Shown here: positions 1-6,565 of the stretch, piece after piece
Position numbering within the stretch: position 1 is the stretch's first letter
How the letters are laid out: each line of letters starts with the position of its first letter
NCBI GenBank assembly: GCA_946887105.1
Contig: CAMPKJ010000097.1
Coordinates: forward strand, 1-15,576
From: an uncultured Acidobacteriota bacterium
GTDB taxonomy: Bacteria; Acidobacteriota; Thermoanaerobaculia; Gp7-AA8
Direction: 5' to 3'
Length of the DNA: 15,576 nucleotides
Position numbers and translations under genes: made by a program
Notes under the pieces: model-generated
Databases searched by the model: none
What the model was told of the DNA's origin: nothing
What the model saw: the letters and a program-made list of their open reading frames with translations, nothing else

Positions 1-72
1 CGTCGCGAGATCAGGAAAATTCGCGATCGTTTCCATGCCGTGCTCGGTCGTGTGAACCCAGTATGCACGCAC
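1..72 (-). CDS. Possible 5' end of a minus-strand gene (partial)
   Basis: Reading the minus strand from a GTG at 72 gives 24 open codons running off the window edge, beginning MRAYWVHTTEHGMETIANF. The composition looks protein-like, but no family can be recognised from so short a piece. There is no clear Shine-Dalgarno sequence before the GTG. It would be divergent from the gene that starts at 98. The plus-strand frames over the same stretch give no more convincing alternative. Treat it as a candidate only; sequence to the left of the window would settle it. Confidence 0.3.
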   Translation of the reverse strand, partial: MRAYWVHTTEHGMETIANFPDLAT

Positions 73-97
73 ACGAAAGAACCGGGTACGATGCGAT

Positions 98-532
98 GTG
101 TTCGGTCTGCCGCTTTGGATCCTCGCGCCTTTGACTGCCGTGCTGCTGCTTTGCGTGATCATCGAGCTCAGGACGCAACTGATCGTGGATCTGGTGACGG
201 TCCCGGCGGCGGCGTACCTTCTGATCGCCAACCTCGTCGCGGGGCCGAAATCAGCAGGCGCTTACCTGATTGCAGCCATCGCGATCCCGATCGGATTCGT
301 CATCGCCGGAGTGGTCATCCCTCGGCGCCTGGGTCGGGGAGAGCTGATCGGAATGGGCGCGGTGAAACTGCTTCTCGTTACGTCCGCGGCACTCGGCGGT
401 GCCGGCGCATTCGTCGCGGCGGGGCTGTTTGCCGCCCTGGCCACAGTCGCCGTTCTGATCGCGAGGCAGGCGGCGATACCGTCGTCGCCGCTGATTCTGC
501 TGGCGGTGACCGCGACCCTGCTGTCGACGTAA
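98..532 (+). CDS. Prepilin-peptidase-like (A24/TadV-like) membrane protein without catalytic Asp residues
   Basis: This 144-residue, strongly hydrophobic protein has about four to five membrane segments. Two stretches align with the type IV prepilin peptidase (A24, TadV/CpaA-like) signatures. Residues 23-36 (ELRTQLIVDLVTVP) match the family's DLRxRxIPNxLTLP, and residues 85-92 (GMGAVKLL) match GxGDxKLL. In active enzymes the two aspartates are catalytic; here they are Glu23 and Ala88. The 65-residue spacing between them is close to that of short A24 proteins, which also lack the N-terminal methylation domain, as here. I infer an inactive paralogue or an early decay product. No pilus genes are visible nearby. 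The GTG at 98 is the first usable start after an in-frame stop at 53-55. There is no good ribosome site; a TACGAT lies 5 nt upstream. The 3' end converges on the cupin gene, with 5 bp between stop codons. Confidence 0.65.
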   Translation: MFGLPLWILAPLTAVLLLCVIIELRTQLIVDLVTVPAAAYLLIANLVAGPKSAGAYLIAAIAIPIGFVIAGVVIPRRLGRGELIGMGAVKLLLVTSAALGGAGAFVAAGLFAALATVAVLIARQAAIPSSPLILLAVTATLLST

Positions 533-537
533 CCCCG

Positions 538-984
538 CTACGCAGCCTTCGTGCGCGTGACGGTCAACAGCAGCAGGCATCCGTCCGCGGACGCGACCAC
601 ATCGCCGTGATGGGCGGTCGACTCGACGTGATGAAAGTCGCCGGTATGCAGCGACAGCGCGCCGATCTGGCAGCTGCCGCGGACGACGTACGAGTCTTCG
701 GCACCGTCGTGATCGTGCTCGGGAATGGTTGCGGCAGGATCGAGGTCGACCAGGAACGTCATCCGTCCGGCGTCCTTCGAAAGGACCTTCATTCGCGCCC
801 CGGGCGCGATCGCCGACCACTTCCCTTCCTCGGCCCGGACGGTGCGGCTTTCATGAGCGCCCGGCACGTTGCGGATGGCGTCCATCACCTTCGCGCGCAC
901 CGCCGGCGGCGGCGGCACAGGAGCGACCGCCTCGGCGGCAACGCGATCGAGGAACTGCAGGTCGTCGGGGCTCAGAACGTCCAT
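538..984 (-). CDS. ChrR-like cupin-domain protein (anti-sigma-factor C-terminal domain homologue)
   Basis: This 148-residue protein is probably cytoplasmic. Its C-terminal half (about 50-145) is a cupin of the ChrR/Cupin_7 type. It shows HxHxxxE (His90, His92, Glu96) and a further His126 exactly 30 residues after the Glu, the spacing of the four zinc ligands in ChrR. Residues 20-40 (VAPVPPPPAVRAKVMDAIR) resemble the linker of ChrR-like anti-sigma factors. The N-terminal zinc anti-sigma domain (HxxxCxxC) is absent, and no sigma factor gene adjoins it. It may therefore be a stand-alone cupin sensor or enzyme rather than an anti-sigma factor. I chose ATG 984 because the protein-like sequence starts there and a TAGAAT -10-like box ends 7 nt upstream. 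A GTG at 1005 would add seven residues. No Shine-Dalgarno is seen. Confidence 0.72.
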   Translation of the reverse strand: MDVLSPDDLQFLDRVAAEAVAPVPPPPAVRAKVMDAIRNVPGAHESRTVRAEEGKWSAIAPGARMKVLSKDAGRMTFLVDLDPAATIPEHDHDGAEDSYVVRGSCQIGALSLHTGDFHHVESTAHHGDVVASADGCLLLLTVTRTKAA

Positions 985-1208
985 CGATTTGATTCTACGT
1001 ACCACGTCCGAGGGCGGATTTGTCGGAAAAACTGTACGGCGTGATGGGGCTCACGAAGAGGGTAGCACGCACGCGGTGCGGAGGTCGCGTTTGCCGCTCG
1101 CGCCGTGCCGGAGCGGCGAGCAGGCTCACGCGGAGGCGCCACAATTCCTGCGGTGCGGTGTCTTCTTGGTGATGGCATCCCTTCATCGCGGTGAGTGCGC
1201 GATACCTC
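985..1208. other. Divergent intergenic region with a GC-rich hairpin
   Basis: This 224-bp gap separates the minus-strand cupin gene from the plus-strand GYF-like gene. No coding sequence is evident. GCCGCTC at 1093-1099 faces GAGCGGC at 1111-1117 across an 11-nt loop, extendable by two weaker pairs. It has no T-tract, so it is not an ordinary intrinsic terminator, and one would not be expected between divergent genes. The following text (TCACGCGGAGGCGCC, about 1126-1140) resembles dispersed intergenic repeats that I associate with this kind of genome, but I cannot check copy number. No clear plus-strand promoter was found. Confidence 0.4.
992..997 (-). promoter_or_regulatory. Candidate -10 box (TAGAAT) for the cupin gene, leaderless geometry
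   Basis: On the minus strand TAGAAT ends 7 nt before the ATG at 984, so transcription would start at or within a base or two of the start codon. No convincing TTGACA-like -35 lies 16-18 nt upstream. The absence of a Shine-Dalgarno fits a leaderless mRNA. This is inference from spacing only. Confidence 0.3.
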
Positions 1209-1772
1209 ATGAATGAGACGCCCAAGTCAAGCGGCGACCTACTCATTCGGCAGGGCGGCCAGGAGTACCGGGCCGCGGATCCGGAAACGTTGCGGACATG
1301 GGTACGCGAGGGTCGTATTCTGCTGGACAGTACATTCTTCGACGAATCGTCGAATCGATGGCTGTATGTGCGAAACCTTCCGGGCATCGCAGGCGGCGCG
1401 CCGTCGAACATGCCATTGCAAGTAGTTGACGTAGCCCGGAACTATCGCAACCTGGTTGTCTGGGTCGGTATCCAAATCCTATTCTCCATCTGGTTCGCGC
1501 TGGCTGATTCGCTGGCCTTCCTGGCCGGGCCAATATTGCTCGCCACTGTTGTGGCGCTTGCCTATTACGCACATGAAACAGCAAAGGCGCTTGGCTCACC
1601 TTCAGCGCTCCTTTGGGCAGCCGCCATGCTGATGCCGTGTATCAATCTCTTCACTCTGTCAGCGTTGAGCTCCCGGGCCGGCGAGGTGTGCAGGACAAAT
1701 GGCATTCGCGTGGGATTCCTCGGTCCCGAGTTGCCGGAAACCGCGCGGCGCCGTCGAACGACACGCCGCTAA
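1209..1772 (+). CDS. GYF_2-like (DUF4339-like) domain membrane protein
   Basis: The protein has 187 residues. Residues 10-60 look like a GYF_2/DUF4339 domain: a short strand, then ADPETLRTWVREGRILLDST and a Trp (W51) where that family has its closing Trp. Three hydrophobic segments follow (about 81-98, 105-122, 132-152), then a basic C-terminal tail ending RRRRTTRR. Such proteins are poorly characterised and usually pair an N-terminal GYF-like domain with membrane helices; a specific role cannot be given. I prefer ATG 1209; a GTG at 1191 would add six residues. GGTGAG sits about 13 nt upstream of the ATG, which is far for a ribosome site. The codon mix is less GC-biased than in the respiratory genes, suggesting separate origin. 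The 3' end converges on the broken vapC, and the last dozen residues could be reading across a rearrangement junction. Confidence 0.6.
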   Translation: MNETPKSSGDLLIRQGGQEYRAADPETLRTWVREGRILLDSTFFDESSNRWLYVRNLPGIAGGAPSNMPLQVVDVARNYRNLVVWVGIQILFSIWFALADSLAFLAGPILLATVVALAYYAHETAKALGSPSALLWAAAMLMPCINLFTLSALSSRAGEVCRTNGIRVGFLGPELPETARRRRTTRR

Positions 1773-1829
1773 CTCAGCCGGACCGGCGCGATTCAGCCTG
1801 CGGGCACGTGAAGCTCGATCGGCAGGATC

Positions 1830-1964
1830 TTGGCGAAACGCGATGATCGCAACGCCGCCATCCTCGATGAGCGAAGCGAGAGACGAGATGATCCCGGCAT
1901 TCTCGGTTCGGGTCTTGCGTCGGAGAGCAAGCGACCACACCGAAGGATCCACCAGCACTTTCAC
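1830..1964 (-). pseudogene. vapC: Truncated VapC-like PIN-domain toxin (5' fragment)
   Basis: From a GTG at 1964 the reading frame gives MKVLVDPSVWSLALRRKTR and continues to about residue 45 with a clear resemblance to the N-terminus of VapC ribonucleases, whose usual length is about 130-140 residues. Asp6, the first PIN-domain acidic residue, is present. After residues 43-45 (FRQ, where the family has RQE) the match stops. The frame remains open to 1659 but codes for arginine-rich sequence unlike a PIN domain, and none of the three minus-strand frames downstream restores the later acidic residues. I read it as a deletion or replacement of the 3' two thirds, leaving no nuclease. Its GTG overlaps the antitoxin stop codon by 4 bp (GTGA), the normal coupling for this kind of pair. 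Confidence 0.7.
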
Positions 1965-2161
1965 GAACGACCGCGTTGCTTCTTGTAGTTGAACTTCGGG
2001 TCGAACTGGACCTTTCCGAAGAGCTCGAGAATCCGCGCTTGCTTCCGAAGCCGGATGTACTCCTTCAGCGCCTCGGTGACCGTGGCCTTTTTCGTGCAGT
2101 GCCCGCCGATTCGCTGTGCTTCCTGCAGCAGGTTGTCGTCGATTGCCAGATTCGTAGGCAT
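1961..2161 (-). CDS. vapB: VapB-family type II antitoxin
   Basis: This 66-residue protein closely fits the VapB antitoxins that pair with PIN-domain VapC toxins. It has an N-terminal strand (TNLAIDDNLLQEA), the GGHCTKKATVTEALKEYI helix region that forms the ribbon-helix-helix DNA-binding fold, and a C-terminal toxin-binding tail with the FDPKFNYKKQR pattern. VapB normally neutralises VapC and represses its own operon. Here the antitoxin is full length but its toxin is truncated, so it is probably an orphan. ATG 2161 has GGAG 11 nt upstream on the minus strand. The start codon lies only 15 bp from the divergent DUF502 start, so any operator or promoter must overlap coding sequence or this short gap. 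Confidence 0.88.
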   Translation of the reverse strand: MPTNLAIDDNLLQEAQRIGGHCTKKATVTEALKEYIRLRKQARILELFGKVQFDPKFNYKKQRGRS

Positions 2162-2170
2162 CTATAAGAT
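2143..2170 (+). promoter_or_regulatory. Candidate sigma70 promoter for the DUF502 gene, leaderless geometry
   Basis: TTGCCA at 2143-2148 and TAAGAT at 2165-2170 are separated by 16 bp. The -10 box ends 6 nt before ATG 2177, so the transcript would begin at about the A of the start codon. No Shine-Dalgarno is present before this ATG, which fits leaderless translation. The -35 lies inside the vapB coding region. An overlapping TATAAG at 2163-2168 would give a shorter, less favourable spacer. Confidence 0.45.
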
Positions 2171-2176
2171 CACTCC

Positions 2177-2713
2177 ATGAACTGGCTGATCAAGAACTTC
2201 CTGCGCGGCCTGGTGATCGTCGTGCCGATCGCGCTCACGGTCTACCTCGTCTACCAATCCTTCCGACGCCTCGACGAGCTCCTCCGGGTCGAGACGCCGG
2301 GGCTGGGGCTGGCGATTCTCGTGGCCGCGATCGTCGCCATCGGGGCGTTGGCGGGGAACTTCGTGGGCCGGAAGTTCTTCTCGCTGACCGAGACCATGTT
2401 CACGAAGGCGCCCATCGTGCGCATCGTCTACGCCGCGATCAAGGACCTGCTCGAGGCGTTCGTCGGCAACAAGCGGCGGTTCGACCGGCCGGTCACGGTC
2501 AGCGTCTCCGATGGCGTGAAGGCGTTCGGCTTCATCACGCGCGATGACCTCGGCGTGCTGGGCATGCCGGGCGACGTGGCGGTATACGTGCCGTTTTCCT
2601 ACACGTGGGATGGCTGTCTGCTGGTGGTCGCGCGCGAGCGCGTCGCACCGCTCGAGGCCGACAGCGCGAGCGTGATGGCCCTGGTCGTGTCCGGTGGAGT
2701 CTCGCGCGTGTGA
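2177..2713 (+). CDS. DUF502 family membrane protein
   Basis: This 178-residue protein has two N-terminal membrane helices (about 8-29 and 43-62) and a soluble C-terminal domain. Several stretches fit DUF502: the N-terminal LRGLVIVVPIALTVYLVY, FFSLTETMFTKAPIVRIVYAAIKDL in pieces around 67-91, and the C-terminal VAVYVPFSYTWDGCLLVV followed by a terminal VSGGV. DUF502 proteins are widespread, and no biochemical function is established that I can name with confidence. The length is slightly below the usual 190-220, with a short C-terminus. It precedes the respiratory operon but is separated from it by 158 bp containing a promoter, so it is probably its own unit. No ribosome site is seen before ATG 2177. 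Confidence 0.85.
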   Translation: MNWLIKNFLRGLVIVVPIALTVYLVYQSFRRLDELLRVETPGLGLAILVAAIVAIGALAGNFVGRKFFSLTETMFTKAPIVRIVYAAIKDLLEAFVGNKRRFDRPVTVSVSDGVKAFGFITRDDLGVLGMPGDVAVYVPFSYTWDGCLLVVARERVAPLEADSASVMALVVSGGVSRV

Positions 2714-2762
2714 GCGACCGCGTCACGTTGGCCGGTATTCGCGATCACTGAATGTCTCGGGG

Positions 2763-2790
2763 TTGCGTCACCCGTAATTTTGAATATGAT
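2763..2790 (+). promoter_or_regulatory. Candidate sigma70 promoter of the ACIII-caa3 operon
   Basis: TTGCGT at 2763-2768 and TATGAT at 2785-2790 are spaced 16 bp apart, inside a locally AT-rich patch (AATTTTGAATATGAT) that stands out from the GC-rich surroundings. Transcription would begin near 2797, giving a leader of about 75 nt before ATG 2872. It is the only good promoter-like pair in the 158-bp gap before actA. No terminator hairpin for the DUF502 gene was recognised in the gap, so some read-through is possible. Confidence 0.55.
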
Positions 2791-2871
2791 GCCGCCCGTT
2801 GCGCAGCCGCAGTCCGCGCATCCCTCGCAACACTCTTCGCAAATCTCGACACCGGACGGTAGCAGCCTCAG

Positions 2872-3519
2872 ATGGCGCAGATTTTCCACCGCAGTGCCAA
2901 TACGCTCTCGCGCGTCACCATCTTCGGCGCGATCTTCATCGCCGGTTTCGTGCTCTGGGTGATCGGCGGGATCGTTCGCTCGCCGTACTTCACCAACCAG
3001 GGCATCCATCGCGAGCAGCCGGTCCCGTTCAGCCATCAGCATCACGTGGCCGGGCTGGGCATCGACTGCCGCTACTGCCACACCAGCGTCGAGACCTCCG
3101 GCTTCGCCGGCATTCCGCCGACCTCGACCTGCATGAACTGCCACGCCCAGATCTGGACCAATGCGGAGATGCTCGAGCCGGTACGCGCGAGCTTCCGCAC
3201 CGGCAAGCCGCTGGTCTGGAGCCGCGTGCACCGCCTGCCCGATTTCGTCCATTTCAAACACGACATCCACGTCGCCAAAGGCATCGGCTGCGCGACCTGC
3301 CACGGGCCGGTGGATCGCATGAACCTGATGTACCAGGCCTCGCCGCTGACGATGGAGTGGTGCCTGAACTGCCATCGCAATCCGGAGAAGTTCATCCGGC
3401 CGCGCGAGGAGGTGTTCAACATGAGCTATGTGGCGAAGAACCAGGCCACGCTCGGACCGGAGCTCGTGCAGCGTTACGGCGTGAAGAGCAAGACCCACTG
3501 TTCGGCGTGTCATTACTGA
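2872..3519 (+). CDS. actA: Alternative Complex III pentaheme cytochrome c subunit ActA
   Basis: The 215-residue protein has one N-terminal membrane helix (about 15-35) and an exported domain carrying five heme c sites: C66-x2-C69-H70, C87-C90-H91, C140-C143-H144, C164-C167-H168 and C210-C213-H214. The last heme motif ends one residue before the stop. Five CxxCH motifs plus a single anchor helix match ActA of the quinol:electron-acceptor oxidoreductase ACIII, in which it carries electrons from the Fe-S subunit ActB. Several extra His residues (for example in FSHQHH and FVHFKHDIH) are candidate distal ligands. It is the first gene of the operon, behind a plausible promoter, and actB follows after 19 bp. 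The Shine-Dalgarno before ATG 2872 is weak, but the start is fixed by the membrane helix. Confidence 0.95.
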   Translation: MAQIFHRSANTLSRVTIFGAIFIAGFVLWVIGGIVRSPYFTNQGIHREQPVPFSHQHHVAGLGIDCRYCHTSVETSGFAGIPPTSTCMNCHAQIWTNAEMLEPVRASFRTGKPLVWSRVHRLPDFVHFKHDIHVAKGIGCATCHGPVDRMNLMYQASPLTMEWCLNCHRNPEKFIRPREEVFNMSYVAKNQATLGPELVQRYGVKSKTHCSACHY

Positions 3520-3538
3520 CGCGCGAGATTCCCAGCAC

Positions 3539-6500
3539 ATGAGTGATCAAAAGAACCTGAGCTTCACCGAGTTCCGCGAGCGCATCGGCGACCTGCGCGG
3601 CAAGGAATTCTGGCGCAGTCTCGAAGACCTCTCGCGCAGCGACGCGTTCGACGAGTTCTTCGCGCAGGAGTTCCCGCAGCAGGCCGTGCCGCTCGAGAAG
3701 GGCGTGCATCGCCGCGATTTCATCAAGCTGATGTCCGCCTCGGTGGCCATGGCCGGCCTCACGGCCTGCCGCCAGCCGGCCGACGCGATCGTCCCGTACG
3801 TCAACCAGCCCGAGAGCCTGATCCCCGGAAAGCCGCTCTTCTTCGCCACCGCGATGGCGCTGAACGGCGTCGCCACCGGCGTGCTCGTCGAGAGCCACAT
3901 GAACCGCCCGACGAAGATCGAGGGAAACCCGGAGCATCCCTCCAGCCTCGGCGCCAGCGACGCGTTCATGCAGGCGTCGGTGCTCGGCCTCTACGATCCC
4001 GACCGCTCGCAAGTGATCCGCAAGCTCGGCGACACGGCCACGTGGGGCGATTTCATCGGCGCGATGCAGCCGGTCCTCAACGCCGCGAAGACCAACGGCT
4101 CCGGCCTGCGCATCCTCACCCAGTCGATCTCCTCGCCGACGTTCGGCGCGCAGATGCAGCGCCTCCTCGCACAGTACCCGGGGATGAAGTGGCATCAGTG
4201 GGACGCGGTCAACCGCGACGGCGCGCGCGAAGGCGGCCGCCTGGCGTTCGGCCGTTACGTGAGCACGCATTACGACTTCACCAAAGCGAACGTGGTGGTC
4301 TCCCTCGGCTCCGATTTCCTCGGCCAGGGTCCGGGCCATCTCCGCTACGCGCGCGACTTCATGTCGCGCCGCAAGGTGCGCAGCGTCGGCCAGCCGGTGA
4401 CGCAATCGCTCAATCGCCTGTACGCGATCGAAGGCAGCATGTCCAACACCGGCTCGGTCGCCGATCACCGCATCGTGATCAAGCCTTCGCAGCTGGAGGC
4501 GACCGCCAGAGCCATTCTGAACGGACAGGGAAGCACGCCCGTTCTGGCCGCGCTGATCAAAGACCTGCAGGCCAATCGCGGCGCCGGCATCGTCATCGCC
4601 GGCGAAGAGCAGCCCGCGGTCGTGCACGCCATCGCGCACGCGATCAATACGCAGCTCGGCAACATCGGCACGACAGTGCTGGTCACCGACCCGATCGAAG
4701 TCGCGCCGGCCAATCAGCTCGCGTCGCTGCAGGAGCTCGTCCGCGACATGAACGGCGGCGCCGTGCAGGCGTTGCTCATCCTGGGCGGCAATCCCGTCTT
4801 CGATGCGCCGGTGGACCTGCAGTTCGCGAAGGCGCTGGACAAGGTTCCGTTCCGCGCGCATCACTCTCTGTATTACGACGAGACGTCGCTGCGCTGTCAC
4901 TGGCACATCCCCGAGGCGCATTACCTGGAGTCGTGGAGCGACGTGCGCGGGCATGACGGGACGATCTCGATCGTCCAGCCGCTCATCGCGCCGCTGTACA
5001 ACGGACGTTCCGCGCACGAGATCCTCGGCGTGTTGATCGGCGGCCTCGATGAAACGCCGTACCAGACCGTGCGCGCGTACTGGCAGACGCAGGGCGCGAC
5101 GGATGCAACGTGGCGCAAGTGGCTGCACGACGGATTGATCGCCGGCAGCGCTCTCCCGCCGATCGCCGTGGCCGCGGCTGCACCTCCGGCCAGCACCCCG
5201 CAACCGGCGACCGGCATCGAGCTGGAGCTGCGCCACGACCCCACGATCTACGACGGCCGCTTCGCGAACAACGGCTGGCTGCAGGAGTTGCCAAAACCGC
5301 AGACGAAGATCACCTGGGACAACGTGCTGATCGTCAGTCCGAAGACGGCCACGAAACTCGGATACGACCCCGAAGAGCGCGATGCGCTCGTGAACGAGAA
5401 GAAGACGCGCTTTGCCGACGTCTCCTATCGCGGCGTGAGCATGCGCCTGCCGATCTGGGTCGTGCCCGGCTACGCGGAAGACGTCGCGACGGTGTACTTC
5501 GGCCACGGACGCGAGAAGAGCGGAAAGATCGGCACCGGCACCGGCTTCAACACCTATCCGTTCCGCTTCTCGAACGCGCTGCACGGTGGACCGGGTGCGC
5601 GCATCACGATGTCGGACGACGCGCCGCGCACCTATCCGGTGGCGTGTACGCAGGAGCATCAGTCGATCGATCCGAACGTGGTCGGCGAGCGCGGCCTGAT
5701 CCGCGCGGCGACGTTCGAGGGCTACAAGAAGAATCCGAAATTCGCGCAGGACCCGCATCACGGCAGCGACGTCACCGGACATGGCGACGAGTCGATGTAC
5801 CAGAACTGGGATTACAGCGACAAGCATGCGTGGGCGATGGTCATCGACACGAGCGTCTGCACCGGCTGCAATGGCTGCATGATCGCCTGCCAGTCGGAGA
5901 ACAACATCGCCATCGTCGGCAAGGCGGAAGTCGTGCGCGAGCGCGAGCTGCACTGGCTGCGCGTCGATCGCTACTACCGCGGTGACGTCGACAATCCGGA
6001 AGTCTTCCATGAGCCGGTGCCATGCATGCAGTGCGAGAACGCGCCGTGCGAGCCGGTCTGCCCGGTCGAGGCCACCTCGCACAGCGAAGACGGGCTGAAC
6101 GACATGACGTACAACCGTTGCGTCGGCACGCGCTACTGCTCGAACAACTGCCCGTACAAAGTCCGCCGCTTCAACTTCTTCGGCTATGCGGATTACGACA
6201 CGCCCTCGCTCAAGCCGATGCGCAATCCGGACGTCACGGTGCGCACGCGCGGCGTGATGGAGAAGTGCACGTACTGCGTGCAGCGCATCAATCACGCGAA
6301 GATCGAGGCCGAGAAGCAGGGCCGCCGCGTCAAAGACGGCGAAGTGGTGACGGCCTGCCAGCAGGCCTGCCCGACGCAGGCGATCGTCTTCGGCGACATG
6401 AACGACAAGACCAGCGCGGTGGCGAAGCTGAAAGCGGAGCCGCAGCATTACGCGATGCTGGAAGAGCTGCAGACCCGTCCCCGTACCACCTACCTCGGCG

Positions 6501-6565
6501 CGATCCGGAATCCGCACCCGGACCTCGACACGCCGCACCAGGCGGACACGGGACACCACGAGTAG
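3539..6565 (+). CDS. actB: Alternative Complex III fused molybdopterin-like / Fe-S subunit ActB
   Basis: This 1008-residue protein combines a molybdopterin-oxidoreductase-like region (about 70-700) with a ferredoxin-like region (about 765-960), the fused form of ActB. A twin-arginine signal, RRDFIKLMSASVAMAGL, starts at Arg58 after an acidic N-terminal extension (FWRSLEDL motif) typical of these proteins. Four cysteine clusters are seen: C774-C777-C780-C784; C829-C832-C837-C841; C861-C867-C871, which has three cysteines; and C910-C913-C940-C944. In characterised ACIII they hold three [4Fe-4S] and one [3Fe-4S] cluster, and the molybdopterin-like part carries no cofactor. The protein passes electrons from the quinol-oxidising membrane part to ActA and ActE. 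The gap to actC is unusually long (109 bp) and holds a large heptamer hairpin. Confidence 0.95.
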   Translation: MSDQKNLSFTEFRERIGDLRGKEFWRSLEDLSRSDAFDEFFAQEFPQQAVPLEKGVHRRDFIKLMSASVAMAGLTACRQPADAIVPYVNQPESLIPGKPLFFATAMALNGVATGVLVESHMNRPTKIEGNPEHPSSLGASDAFMQASVLGLYDPDRSQVIRKLGDTATWGDFIGAMQPVLNAAKTNGSGLRILTQSISSPTFGAQMQRLLAQYPGMKWHQWDAVNRDGAREGGRLAFGRYVSTHYDFTKANVVVSLGSDFLGQGPGHLRYARDFMSRRKVRSVGQPVTQSLNRLYAIEGSMSNTGSVADHRIVIKPSQLEATARAILNGQGSTPVLAALIKDLQANRGAGIVIAGEEQPAVVHAIAHAINTQLGNIGTTVLVTDPIEVAPANQLASLQELVRDMNGGAVQALLILGGNPVFDAPVDLQFAKALDKVPFRAHHSLYYDETSLRCHWHIPEAHYLESWSDVRGHDGTISIVQPLIAPLYNGRSAHEILGVLIGGLDETPYQTVRAYWQTQGATDATWRKWLHDGLIAGSALPPIAVAAAAPPASTPQPATGIELELRHDPTIYDGRFANNGWLQELPKPQTKITWDNVLIVSPKTATKLGYDPEERDALVNEKKTRFADVSYRGVSMRLPIWVVPGYAEDVATVYFGHGREKSGKIGTGTGFNTYPFRFSNALHGGPGARITMSDDAPRTYPVACTQEHQSIDPNVVGERGLIRAATFEGYKKNPKFAQDPHHGSDVTGHGDESMYQNWDYSDKHAWAMVIDTSVCTGCNGCMIACQSENNIAIVGKAEVVRERELHWLRVDRYYRGDVDNPEVFHEPVPCMQCENAPCEPVCPVEATSHSEDGLNDMTYNRCVGTRYCSNNCPYKVRRFNFFGYADYDTPSLKPMRNPDVTVRTRGVMEKCTYCVQRINHAKIEAEKQGRRVKDGEVVTACQQACPTQAIVFGDMNDKTSAVAKLKAEPQHYAMLEELQTRPRTTYLGAIRNPHPDLDTPHQADTGHHE

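Noticed and set aside
40..1044. A 334-codon plus-strand frame spanning the first two genes
   Set aside because: It overlaps two better supported genes on both strands, is extremely Arg/Asp-rich and shows no membrane or domain pattern.
1659..1829. Downstream continuation of the vapC frame as a real protein of 101 residues
   Set aside because: The tail is Arg/Ala-rich, overlaps the 3' end of the GYF-like gene in antisense and lacks all later PIN-domain acidic residues; it is most likely read-through after the break.
2780..2870. A cysteine-rich minus-strand peptide (CEECCEGCADCGC) and a plus-strand leader ORF before actA
   Set aside because: The Cys run is part of a long antisense frame without its own start or ribosome site. 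The plus-strand candidate starts lie upstream of the predicted transcription start and the frame runs into actA out of phase.
3539..6565. ActB considered as a formate dehydrogenase, polysulfide reductase or other catalytic molybdoenzyme
   Set aside because: The fusion of molybdopterin-like and ferredoxin regions, the Tat-preceding FWRSL motif and the flanking actA, actC, actD, actE and actF fit only ACIII, whose ActB has no molybdenum cofactor.
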